This document shows positions 53,449 to 62,963 of a stretch of DNA of 64,000 nt, piece by piece (position 1 is the stretch's first letter; each line of letters opens with the position of its first letter). The notes below the pieces were generated by a model that worked only from the letters and a program-made list of their open reading frames with translations, did no database searches and was not told the origin of the DNA. A program made the position numbers and the translations under genes. This stretch comes from Sphingomonas sp. OV641 (GTDB lineage: Bacteria > Pseudomonadota > Alphaproteobacteria > Sphingomonadales > Sphingomonadaceae): NCBI RefSeq assembly GCF_900109205.1, contig NZ_FNZB01000004.1:223736-287735 (forward strand), written 5' to 3'.

Positions 53449-55098
53449 CTACTCCCCCAGCAGCGCCTTCACCTCGTCATCCTTCCCCGTCATCTCCCAG
53501 CGGATCAACGAGATCGGGATCGACCCCGCCGCGCGGAAGCGATCGTGGAAGGCCTTGATGTCGAACCGCTCGCCCTCGGCGACGGCGACGTCGGCCATCA
53601 GCTTCTCCAGCTCGACCTTGCCCATGTAATAACCAATGCCATAGCCCGGCTGGCGCAGGTACAATTCGATGTCGAACTGCGCGACGGCATCGCCCGGCTT
53701 CATCCACTTGGGCGTGCGCGACACAAGCGAGGCATTGGCCTCAGCCCACGTCCACTCATTCGCCTGCATCTTCAGCTCGGGCAGGATCCGCGCCGCGCGC
53801 TTGGCGCCCAGGATATAGTCCATCTCGCGCGTCTTCGGCCGATCGGCGAGCATCCCCGCCTGAAGGATGAATTCCTCGAGATAGAAGGACCAGCCCTCGT
53901 TCCTCAGGCCATTGACGAAGAACAGCCGCTGCGCGCCCCGGATCGGGCGCGTGTCGCGCGCCGCCTGCAACCCGTCGAAGCCATGGCCGGGCAGGTTGTG
54001 CGCGCGCAGCGGCCGTCCGTCGCGAAACTCGCTCTGGAAGAAAAAATGGAGGTTCAGCGGCTTGTCGAACAGGCCGGGGCGCGAGGGATCCTTCTCGAAC
54101 GGGAATTGATACGGCCCCTCCTCGGGATCGTGCTTCACGTAATCCGGGATCGTCATCCACTCGCCGCCGCGCAGGAAGGCGAGCAGGTCCTCATCCTCGG
54201 CGCGGCGCTTGGCGTCGAACTCGGCACGCGTCTGCACCGGCTCGGGCATCGGGATCGCGCGGTTGCGATGTTCCTCGATCTTCAGGAACGCCACCTGCCG
54301 CTGATATTCGCGCTCGCCGATCACCTGCACCTCGTCCGGCGTATAAGGCAGCAGCAACACGTTCTTGAGATACCAGGCGTAATTCTCCCGCCCCACGCCG
54401 CCATGTGCGGGGAGTGTGGCCTCGATCCCCTCCAGCCACGCCTTGAACGACGCGGCCGCCGCCTGCGCGCGCTTCGCCGGCGCGGCGAGCGCCGGCTGCA
54501 CCTTCGCCGCCTGGGCGGCGAATTGCCCATAGACGTTCACCTCGACCTGCTTCTGCACGATGCCCAGCCGCGCAAGATCGCCGCGCGTATCGGTCAGGTT
54601 CACCCGCGCCTGCCGCAGCGCCTCGGGCACGGCATTGAGCTGCGCCGCCAGCGCCGCCGCCTTGTCCGCCGCGATCGGCAGCTTGGGGAGCGCGATCGCG
54701 CCGTGCATCTTGGGGCCGAAGCCGAGATTGGTGGTGGAGTAGAAGGCCGGATCGCGCGTCCACGGCTGCATCACGCGATACTGGAAATCCATGCCGTTCA
54801 TCTCGGCTCGCACGACCATCGCGTCGACCCGCTGCGCGATCGTCCAGCCGCGCTGGTCGATCGCCGAAAGCCGCGCCTGAAACCGCTTCAGCCCAGCCTG
54901 CTGCCGCGCGATGGCGGCGGGGGAATAATCGGGCACGCCGTTGACCATCGCCGGCGGCACAAAGGCGCGGAACTCGGCATAGAGGCTGACGAGCTGGTCG
55001 TACCCCGCCGGCGCGGTCTGCGCGGCCGCGACCGACGCGGCCGATGAGAGAACCGGCGCGGCAAGCAGCACGGCGGCAAATCGAAGCGTCCTGGTCAT
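53449..55098 (-). CDS. DUF885-family protein with degenerate active site, exported
   Basis: 549 aa from ATG 55098 (AGGGG about 6 bases upstream). The signal is LRFAAVLLAAPVLSSAASVAAAQ. The mature part aligns with the neighbouring DUF885 gene (YDQLVSLYAEFR against YDQLVTLFDQFR). The zinc motif is lost: canonical His-Glu correspond to Ala366-His367 (A-H-N-L-P-G-H, His372 kept). The NEGWSFYLEE block remains. It therefore probably lacks the standard peptidase activity. It converges with the 51.6-kb gene and lies 172 bases from the aminotransferase stop, on the same strand, with a REP-like repeat between. Confidence 0.82.
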   Translation of the reverse strand: MTRTLRFAAVLLAAPVLSSAASVAAAQTAPAGYDQLVSLYAEFRAFVPPAMVNGVPDYSPAAIARQQAGLKRFQARLSAIDQRGWTIAQRVDAMVVRAEMNGMDFQYRVMQPWTRDPAFYSTTNLGFGPKMHGAIALPKLPIAADKAAALAAQLNAVPEALRQARVNLTDTRGDLARLGIVQKQVEVNVYGQFAAQAAKVQPALAAPAKRAQAAAASFKAWLEGIEATLPAHGGVGRENYAWYLKNVLLLPYTPDEVQVIGEREYQRQVAFLKIEEHRNRAIPMPEPVQTRAEFDAKRRAEDEDLLAFLRGGEWMTIPDYVKHDPEEGPYQFPFEKDPSRPGLFDKPLNLHFFFQSEFRDGRPLRAHNLPGHGFDGLQAARDTRPIRGAQRLFFVNGLRNEGWSFYLEEFILQAGMLADRPKTREMDYILGAKRAARILPELKMQANEWTWAEANASLVSRTPKWMKPGDAVAQFDIELYLRQPGYGIGYYMGKVELEKLMADVAVAEGERFDIKAFHDRFRAAGSIPISLIRWEMTGKDDEVKALLGE

Positions 55099-55154
55099 CG
55101 TCATCCCCCTCATCGTCATGCCGGGGAAGGAGCGCGGCGGCCAACCTCCCCAAT

Positions 55155-55262
55155 CGTCACCCCGGACTTGATCCGGGGTCCAACCCTCACCGAGCGCTGC
55201 CCGCAATGATCATCCGAAACGCCCGCCGCACCATGGACCCCCGATCAAGTCCGGGGTGACGA
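55155..55262. repeat. REP-like inverted repeat
   Basis: CGTCACCCCGGACTTGATCC (55155 onward) faces GATCAAGTCCGGGGTGACG (ending at 55262), between the aminotransferase and the DUF885 gene. Confidence 0.6.
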
Positions 55263-55270
55263 AGGACAGA

Positions 55271-56440
55271 TCACAAGCCGTTGAAGAACCGCGCCATCCG
55301 CTCCATCGCCTCGGCGATCCGCGCCTCGGACTCCGATCCGAAGCACACCCGCAAATGCCCCTCGCCGCCCGGCCCGTAGAAGCTGCCCGACTCGACCACC
55401 ACATGCGCTTCGTTGAGGATCGCCGTGGCCAGCTCCTGTGAGCTGCGGCCCGTGCCGGTGATGTCGGGAAAGGCGTAGATCGTCCCCTGCGGCTCGGCGC
55501 AGGTCACGCCGGGCATCTGGTTCAGCGCCTGGACGACGATGTCGCGCTTGCGACGATCGGCTTCGACCATCGCCAGCATCGGCTCCTGCGGCCCTTCCAC
55601 TGCCGCCCGCGCACCTTCCTGGACGAAGACGTTGACATGGGTCACATCCGTCACCGCGATGCGCTGGATCGCCGGCATCAGCGCGGCGTCCGCCGTCAGA
55701 TAGCCGATCCGCCACCCGTCCATCGAATAGGCCTTGGTGAAGGCGAAGCAGGTGATCGTCCGTTCGCGCATCCCCGGCAGGCTGGCGATGCTGACATGCT
55801 CGGCACCGCCATAGGTGATATATTCATACACCTCGTCGGACAGGACCAGCAGGTCGTGCGCGATCGCCAGGTCCGCGACATGCTGCAGCTCCTCGCGGCT
55901 ATACACCCGCCCGGTCGGATTGGCCGGGTTGATCAGCACGATCATCCGCGTGGCCGGCGTGATCTTCGCCGCGATCGCCGCCTTGTCGATCGCATAGCCC
56001 TTCGCCTTGTCGAGGCTGGCGACCACTACCTTGCCGCCGGCCAGCTCGGTCTTGGCGATATGCTGCGGGTAATAAGGATCGAGCAGGATCACCTCGTCAC
56101 CCGGATCGATCGCCGCCATGAATGCCGCGAACGAGCCATGCGTCAGCCCGTTGGTGACCAGGATCTCGTCGACGCCATAATCGAGCTTGTTGAAGTCGGT
56201 CAGCTTGCGCGCCAGCGCCTGGCGGAACGACAGCGTGCCCTTGAACTCGCCGTAATGGACGATCCCCGAGTCGAGCGCCGCCTTGGTCGCGTCCTTGATG
56301 TGCGCTGGCGTATCGGCGTGCGGGCGGCCGAATTCCAGGTGGATGAGGTCCACCCCGCTCGCCTCCAGCTTGGCCGCCTCGTCGAACATGCCGAAGCTTT
56401 TCTTGGAGCCTGTCGCAAGGCGCTGTGCCGGCCATTTCAT
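55271..56440 (-). CDS. PLP-dependent aminotransferase, class I (AspC-like)
   Basis: 389 aa from ATG 56440 (GGGAG about 10 bases upstream); the frame opens 15 codons earlier. Fold-type I features are seen: VTNGLTHGSFAAFMA as the cofactor phosphate loop, NPANPTGRVYS, LSDEVYEYITY, the PLP Lys in AFTKAYSMDGWRIGYL near residue 233, and the terminal Arg in HLRVCFG. The family transfers amino groups between amino acids and oxoglutarate. It is divergent from the 2-aminobenzoyl-CoA-type operon with MarR-like palindromes between them. Feeding aryl-pyruvates to the indolepyruvate oxidoreductase is an attractive idea, but the amino acid preference is not visible. Confidence 0.87.
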   Translation of the reverse strand: MKWPAQRLATGSKKSFGMFDEAAKLEASGVDLIHLEFGRPHADTPAHIKDATKAALDSGIVHYGEFKGTLSFRQALARKLTDFNKLDYGVDEILVTNGLTHGSFAAFMAAIDPGDEVILLDPYYPQHIAKTELAGGKVVVASLDKAKGYAIDKAAIAAKITPATRMIVLINPANPTGRVYSREELQHVADLAIAHDLLVLSDEVYEYITYGGAEHVSIASLPGMRERTITCFAFTKAYSMDGWRIGYLTADAALMPAIQRIAVTDVTHVNVFVQEGARAAVEGPQEPMLAMVEADRRKRDIVVQALNQMPGVTCAEPQGTIYAFPDITGTGRSSQELATAILNEAHVVVESGSFYGPGGEGHLRVCFGSESEARIAEAMERMARFFNGL

Positions 56441-56479
56441 CTGCTGACGCTCCCAACCATGATTGCGTGATATCGGATA

Positions 56480-56517
56480 TTTCAAGCTTGATATTTTAGG
56501 CTTGAAACGTTTTCAAG
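56480..56517. promoter_or_regulatory. Double palindrome, likely MarR operator
   Basis: TTTCAAGC (56480-56487) faces GCTTGAAA (56500-56507), and CTTGAAACGTTTTCAAG at 56501-56517 is a perfect 7-bp-arm palindrome that overlaps it. Both lie 48-86 bases before the monooxygenase gene and 40-77 bases before the divergent aminotransferase. This CTTGAAA type and the AT-richness suit a MarR protein, and a MarR gene is in the operon (59677-60171). Confidence 0.65.
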
Positions 56518-56565
56518 TGCGCATAGGATCATGAGGCTTCGGTTCGCCGGGAGGGAAACACGCCA

Positions 56566-58872
56566 ATGAAGATCGCATGCCTCGGCGGCGGACCCGCCGG
56601 CCTCTATTTCGCCATTTCGATGAAGCTGCGCGATCCCGCGCATCAGGTCGAGGTGTTCGAGCGCAACCGCGCCGACGACACGTTCGGCTGGGGCGTCGTC
56701 TTCTCCGACCAGACGGTCGAAAACCTGATGACCAACGATCCCGTCAGCGGCCGTACGATCGCGGGCGAGTTCACGCATTGGGACGATATCGACGTCCACC
56801 TGGGCGGCGAATGCATCCGGTCCACCGGGCATGGCTTCATCGGCATCGGCCGCAAGCGCCTGCTCGCCATCCTGCAGGAACGGGCGCGCGGACTTGGTGT
56901 CGTGCTCCACTTCCAGCATGAGGCAAGCCCCGATCTCGCCGACTGGGCCGGTTACGACCTCGTCATCGCCGCCGACGGTGCGAACAGCCGTATCCGCACT
57001 GCTTATGCCGAGCATTTCGATCCCGACATCCAGGTGAAGAAGAACAAATTCTTCTGGTTCGGCACCAACAAGGTGTTCGACGCCTTCACCTTCGCCTTCG
57101 AACAGACCGAGGCGGGCTGGGTCTGGGCACACGCCTATCGCTTCGACGACAATCTCTCGACCTTCATTGTCGAGATGGCGCCCGAGACCTGGGCCGGGCT
57201 CGGGCTCGATCGCATGGATCAGCCCGCGGCGATCGCCTTGTGCGAACAGATCTTCGCCAAATATCTGGGCGGCCACCCGCTCATGTCCAACGCCACGCAC
57301 CTGCCGGGGCCGCAGGCATGGCTCAACTTCCGGCGCATCATCACCGGCCGCTGGTCGCACGACAAGATCGTCCTGCTCGGCGACGCGGCGCACACCGCGC
57401 ATTTCTCGATCGGCTCGGGCACCAAGCTCGCGCTGGAGGATGCGATCAAGCTTGCCGAGGTGTTGAACCGCCCCGGCCTCGACCGCGCGTCGGCGCTCGC
57501 GGAATATCAGGCGGAACGCAGCGTCGAGGTGCTGAAGCTCCAGAACAGCGCGCGCAACTCGACCGAATGGTTCGAGACGCTCGATCGCTACCTCCCCTTT
57601 CCGCCGATCCAGTTCGCTTATTCGCTCCTCACCCGCTCGCAGCGCGTCAGTCATGAGAATCTCCGGCTGCGCGACAAGGCCTGGCTGGAGGGGGTCGAGC
57701 GCTGGTTCCAGGCGCAGGCGCCCGGGGCAAGCGGCCGCAATGCCGCTGCGCCGCCGATGTTCGCGCCCTATCGACTGCGCGACCTTCGGCTGGAAAACCG
57801 CATCGTCGTCTCGCCCATGGCGATGTACAGCGCGGTGGACGGCACGCCGACCGACTTCCACCTCGTTCACTACGGCACGCGCGCGCAGGGCGGTGCCGGC
57901 CTCGTCTATACCGAAATGACCTGCGTCTCGCCCGACGGCCGCATCACCCCCGGATGCCCGGGCATGTATGCGCCCGATCATGTCGCGTCTTGGCGGCGCA
58001 TCACCGACTTCGTTCACGCCAACACCGCCGCGAAGATGTGCCTCCAGCTCGGCCATTCCGGCGCCAAGGGCTCCACGAAGATCGGCTGGGAAGGCATGGA
58101 CGCGCCGCTCGATGCCGGCAACTGGCCGCTGATCGCCGCCTCCGACGTGCCGTGGAGCGACACCAGCCAGGCGCCGCGCCCGATGACCCGCGCCGACATG
58201 GACATGGTCCGCGACCAGTTCGTCGCCGCCACGCGAATGGCGATCGATGCCGGCTTCGACATGGTCGAGATGCACGCCGCGCACGGCTATCTCCTGTCCA
58301 GCTTCATCACCCCGCTGCAGAACACGCGCACCGACGATTATGGCGGCAGCCTCGAAAACCGTCTGCGCTTCCCGCTCGAGGTATTCGCCGCCATGCGCGC
58401 CGCCTGGCCGGCCGATCGCCCGATGTCGGTGCGCATCTCCGCCACCGACTGGATGGGCGATGCCGGCGTCACCCCCGACGAAGCGGTGCGGATCGCCGAG
58501 GCCTTCCGCGACGTGGGCGCCGACCTCATCGACGTCTCCGCCGGCCAGACCTGGGCCGCTGGGCAGCCGGTCTATGGCCGCATGTTCCAGACGCCCTTCG
58601 CCGACCAGGTGCGCAACGAGGCGCGCGTCTCGACCATGGCGGTCGGCAACATCTTCGAGACCGATCACGCCAATTCGATCCTTGCCGCCGGCCGCGCCGA
58701 TCTGGTCGCGATCGGCCGCCCGCACATGATCGATCCGATGTGGACGCTGCGCGCCGCCGCGGCGCACGAATATCGCGGCGTCGCCGTGCCGCCGCAGTAT
58801 CTCGGCGGCATGAGCCAGCTTGCGCGCAACATGAAGCGCGCGGCCGAGCAGGAGGCGGCGCTGCGTGGTTGA
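56566..58872 (+). CDS. 2-aminobenzoyl-CoA/salicylyl-CoA monooxygenase-reductase fusion
   Basis: 768 aa, a fusion of two domains. Residues 1-385 form a class A flavin monooxygenase ([14 protein letters not shown], and [18 protein letters not shown] near 270). Residues about 397-768 form an old yellow enzyme domain ([48 protein letters not shown]). This arrangement is known from Azoarcus 2-aminobenzoyl-CoA monooxygenase/reductase, which hydroxylates and reduces the ring, and from salicylyl-CoA 5-hydroxylase. The next genes (SDR, enoyl-CoA hydratase, acyl-CoA dehydrogenase, thioesterase, RidA) repeat the known 2-aminobenzoate set and favour the first. The CoA ligase expected for it is not in the window. 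It is the first gene behind the MarR-type operator. Confidence 0.88.
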   Translation: MKIACLGGGPAGLYFAISMKLRDPAHQVEVFERNRADDTFGWGVVFSDQTVENLMTNDPVSGRTIAGEFTHWDDIDVHLGGECIRSTGHGFIGIGRKRLLAILQERARGLGVVLHFQHEASPDLADWAGYDLVIAADGANSRIRTAYAEHFDPDIQVKKNKFFWFGTNKVFDAFTFAFEQTEAGWVWAHAYRFDDNLSTFIVEMAPETWAGLGLDRMDQPAAIALCEQIFAKYLGGHPLMSNATHLPGPQAWLNFRRIITGRWSHDKIVLLGDAAHTAHFSIGSGTKLALEDAIKLAEVLNRPGLDRASALAEYQAERSVEVLKLQNSARNSTEWFETLDRYLPFPPIQFAYSLLTRSQRVSHENLRLRDKAWLEGVERWFQAQAPGASGRNAAAPPMFAPYRLRDLRLENRIVVSPMAMYSAVDGTPTDFHLVHYGTRAQGGAGLVYTEMTCVSPDGRITPGCPGMYAPDHVASWRRITDFVHANTAAKMCLQLGHSGAKGSTKIGWEGMDAPLDAGNWPLIAASDVPWSDTSQAPRPMTRADMDMVRDQFVAATRMAIDAGFDMVEMHAAHGYLLSSFITPLQNTRTDDYGGSLENRLRFPLEVFAAMRAAWPADRPMSVRISATDWMGDAGVTPDEAVRIAEAFRDVGADLIDVSAGQTWAAGQPVYGRMFQTPFADQVRNEARVSTMAVGNIFETDHANSILAAGRADLVAIGRPHMIDPMWTLRAAAAHEYRGVAVPPQYLGGMSQLARNMKRAAEQEAALRG

Positions 58873-59680
58873 CGGGGGCGTGGTTGAGGGGGGCGTGGCC
58901 AAGGCGGGCGCGACAGAGGGGTCGCTCGCCGGGCTCCACGCCGTCGTCACCGGCGGCGGTTCGGGCATCGGTGCCGCCATCGCGCGCGCGCTGGCTGGGG
59001 ATGGCGTTCGCCTCACGCTCGTCGGTCGGCGCCGCGACGCGCTGGAACAGGTCGCCGCGACGCTGCCGCACGCCATAGCCGCGCCCGCCGACATCACGGA
59101 TCGCGCGCAGGTGGACGCCGCCTTTGCCGCCGGCCGCGCCGCGCATGGCCCGATCGCGATTCTCGTCAACAATGCCGGCACCGCGCCCGCCGCGCCCTTC
59201 GCGAAGGTCACCGCCGACGCCTGGCGCCAGGTGATGGCGATCAACCTCGACGCGCTGTTCCACTGCTGCCAGGCCGCGTTGCCCGATCTCAGGGAGGCGG
59301 CCGCCGGGCGCATCGTCACCGTGGCCTCCACGGCGGGGGTGAAGGGCTATGCCTATACCGCGCCCTATGTCGCCTCCAAACATGGCGCGATCGGATTGAT
59401 GCGCGCGCTGGCGGTCGAACTCGCGGGCACCAGCGTCACCGCCAACGCCGTCTGCCCCGGCTTCACCGACACCGATATCGTCGCAGACGCCGTGGCGAAC
59501 ATCCGCAGCAAGACCGGCCGGAGCGTGGAAGAAGCCGAGGCCGAACTGGTCCGGTTCAATCCGCAGAAGCGGCTGATCGCGCCGCAGGAGGTCGCCGATG
59601 CGGTCGTCTGGCTCTGCCGCCCGGCCGCCAGATCGATCACTGGCCAGGCCCTGATGGTCGCCGGCGGAGAGGTGATGTGA
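58865..59680 (+). CDS. Short-chain dehydrogenase (3-hydroxyacyl-CoA dehydrogenase-like)
   Basis: 271 aa, GTG start overlapping the monooxygenase stop by 8 bases; a later GTG in the Gly/Val-rich leader is possible. The Rossmann motif is [10 protein letters not shown], followed by NNAG and the catalytic Ser in VASTAG with Tyr and Lys in YVASKHG. In the aerobic 2-aminobenzoate cluster an SDR acts as the hydroxyacyl-CoA dehydrogenase of ring-derived acyl-CoA. The stop overlaps the MarR start. Cytoplasmic, NAD(P)-dependent. Confidence 0.85.
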   Translation: MVDGGVVEGGVAKAGATEGSLAGLHAVVTGGGSGIGAAIARALAGDGVRLTLVGRRRDALEQVAATLPHAIAAPADITDRAQVDAAFAAGRAAHGPIAILVNNAGTAPAAPFAKVTADAWRQVMAINLDALFHCCQAALPDLREAAAGRIVTVASTAGVKGYAYTAPYVASKHGAIGLMRALAVELAGTSVTANAVCPGFTDTDIVADAVANIRSKTGRSVEEAEAELVRFNPQKRLIAPQEVADAVVWLCRPAARSITGQALMVAGGEVM

Positions 59681-60171
59681 CGGACGCGCTCGACATCCGG
59701 GAAAAGCATGACGGCGCGCTCGATGATCGCAGCAACGTGCGCCTCTGGCTGCGCCTGCTCACCTGCACCACGGTTATCGAGAAGCGGATAAAGCGCCGGT
59801 TTTCGGACAATTACGACATCACTCTGCCGCGTTTCGACGTGATGGCCGCGCTTGATCGTAATCCGGAAGGCATGACGATGGGACAGCTGTCGCAGGCGCT
59901 GCTCGTCTCCAGCGGCAATGTGACGGGCGTGGTCCAGGCGCTGATCCGCGACGGTTACGTCACCAACGCGCCCTCGCCCACGGACGGCCGCGCCTCGATC
60001 GTCCGCCTCACCCCCACCGGCCGCGACTGTTTCGCCGGCCTCGCCGACGCGCATCACGACTGGATCGACGCGATGCTCGCCGGCCTCACCAATGACGAGC
60101 GCCGCGCGCTGTTCGACCTGCTCGGCGTGCTCAAGCGCTCGCTCGCCAGCGATACAGGAGAGGAAGCATGA
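59677..60171 (+). CDS. MarR-family regulator within the aminobenzoyl-CoA-type operon
   Basis: 164 aa, GTG start overlapping the SDR stop (GTGA). The winged helix is clear: [56 protein letters not shown]. It is encoded inside the operon, so it should control its own level. Its likely site is the CTTGAAA palindrome at 56480-56517. MarR proteins of aromatic acid or auxin pathways usually release DNA on binding the acid or its CoA ester. The effector is not known here. Confidence 0.87.
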   Translation: MTDALDIREKHDGALDDRSNVRLWLRLLTCTTVIEKRIKRRFSDNYDITLPRFDVMAALDRNPEGMTMGQLSQALLVSSGNVTGVVQALIRDGYVTNAPSPTDGRASIVRLTPTGRDCFAGLADAHHDWIDAMLAGLTNDERRALFDLLGVLKRSLASDTGEEA

Positions 60172-60976
60172 ACCCCGAAACCTTCACGCCCCGGCATTTC
60201 GGCTGGAGCTTCGCCGATGGCGTCGCCACCGTCACGCTCAACCGTCCCGAGCGGAAGAACCCGCTGACCTTTGAAAGCTATGCCGAGCTGCGCGATACCT
60301 TTCGCAACCTCGTCTATGCCTCGGCGGTCAAGGTGGTGGTGATCACCGGCGCGGGCGGCAATTTCTCCTCGGGCGGCGACGTGCACGAGATCATCGGGCC
60401 GCTCACCGAAATGGCGACGCCCGAACTGCTCGCCTTCACCCGCATGACCGGCGATCTCGTCAAGGCGATGCGCCTTTGCCCGCAGCCGATCGTCGCCGCG
60501 CTTGACGGCATTTGCGTCGGGGCCGGCGCGATCATCGCCATGGCATCCGACATTCGCCTCGCCACGCCCACCACCAAGACCGCCTTTCTCTTCACGCGCG
60601 TCGGCCTCGCCGGCTGCGACATGGGCGCCTGCGCGATCCTGCCGCGGATCATCGGCCAGGGCCGCGCCAGCGAACTCCTCTACTCGGGTCGCATGATGCT
60701 GGCCGAGGAAGGCGAGCGCTGGGGCTTCCACAACCGTCTGGTCGCGTCGGAAACGCTGCTCGCCGAGGCGCAGGGCCTCGCGCGCGATCTCGCCAGCGGG
60801 CCGACCTTCGCGCATGGCATCACCAAGACGCAGCTCAACACCGAATGGGCGGTCAGCCTCGAAACCGCGATCGAGATGGAGGCGCAGGCGCAGGCTATCT
60901 GCATGACCACCAAGGATTTCCGCCGCGCCTTCGAGGCGTTCGCCGCCAAGCGCACGCCGGTGTTCGAAGGCGACTG

Positions 60977-60977
<1 letters not shown>
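60168..60977 (+). CDS. Enoyl-CoA hydratase/isomerase family protein
   Basis: 269 aa, ATGA overlap with the MarR gene. The crotonase fold is complete: [17 protein letters not shown], the oxyanion-hole loop [29 protein letters not shown], and [16 protein letters not shown]. At the usual first Glu position the sequence reads [11 protein letters not shown], while a Glu in [10 protein letters not shown] corresponds to the second catalytic acid, so the chemistry may differ from standard hydration. In this operon it should act on the ring acyl-CoA after the monooxygenase step, possibly in ring cleavage. Confidence 0.87.
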
Positions 60978-62142
<1,165 letters not shown>

Positions 62143-62143
<1 letters not shown>

Positions 62144-62547
62144 TGTTCACCGCCACCTTTCCCTTGCGCTTCGGCCATTGCGACCCTGCCGGTATCGCCT
62201 TCTATCCGCGCTATTTCGAGCTGTGCGATGCCGCGATCGAGGATTGGACGGCGGCGGTGCTCGGCCAGGATCGCCGGACGCTTCACCTCGATCTCAAACT
62301 TGGTCTGCCGACCGTCAGCCTCCAGGCCGATTTCAGCAAGGCGAGCCGGCTTGGCGATCAACTGGCCTTCGCCATCCGCACCCGCCGCATCGGCAACAGT
62401 TCGGTCGACCTTGATCTTACCGTCACCAGTGATGGCGAGACGCGCTTTCTCGCCCGCTACACGATGGTGCTGATCGACCTCGTCACCCTCCAGGCCACAT
62501 CCTGGCCCGCTCCCTTGCGCGAGCGTCTCAACAAGGAAGTCGAATGA
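62143..62547 (+). CDS. 4-hydroxybenzoyl-CoA-type thioesterase
   Basis: 134 aa. The hot-dog fold begins with the signature RFGHCDPAGIAFYPRYFELCD, in which the Asp of CDPAGI is the usual catalytic residue. Such enzymes release CoA from aromatic or dead-end acyl-CoA and protect the CoA pool. Its start shares one base with the acyl-CoA dehydrogenase stop and its stop overlaps the RidA start, so its expression is tied to the operon. Confidence 0.87.
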
Positions 62548-62948
62548 CCGTCCATCGCCATCTCCTGCCCCCCGGCTGGCCGCGGCCGCGCGGCTATGCC
62601 AACGGCATTTCGGCCAGCGGCCGGATGGTCTTCACCGCCGGCGTCGTCGGCTGGGACGAGACGGAAACCTTCGTCGCCGACACGCTCGCCGGCCAGTTTC
62701 GCCAGGTGCTGGTCAATACGCTCGCGATCCTCGCCGAGGACGGCGCCGGCCCCGAGCATATCGCCCGCATGACCTGGTATGTCACCAGCCGTGACGAATA
62801 TGTCGCGAGCCTCGCCGACATCGGTGCGGCCTATCGCGAGCTGATCGGCAAGAACTTCCCCGCCATGGCGGTGGTCGAGGTGGCGGCGCTGGTCGAACCC
62901 GCCGCGAAGGTCGAGATCGAGACCATCGCCGTCGTCCCCGCCGCTTGA
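62544..62948 (+). CDS. RidA-family protein lacking the usual Arg
   Basis: 134 aa, ATGA overlap with the thioesterase. The Rid fold is seen (MVFTAGVVGWDETETFVADTL, HIARMTWYVTSRDEYVASL, KVEIETIAVVP). Where RidA has Arg before LP, it reads VAALVEP, so the Arg is absent. The 2-aminobenzoyl-CoA reaction forms an enamine that must lose ammonia, and a Rid protein in this place would suit that step, though the missing Arg argues against the standard imine hydrolase mechanism. Confidence 0.85.
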   Translation: MTVHRHLLPPGWPRPRGYANGISASGRMVFTAGVVGWDETETFVADTLAGQFRQVLVNTLAILAEDGAGPEHIARMTWYVTSRDEYVASLADIGAAYRELIGKNFPAMAVVEVAALVEPAAKVEIETIAVVPAA

Positions 62949-62963
62949 TCGAGGAGCCACCCG

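Noticed and set aside
56482..59331. 949-codon minus-strand frame opposite the monooxygenase fusion
   Set aside because: No domain; the plus strand encodes a complete flavin monooxygenase/OYE fusion.
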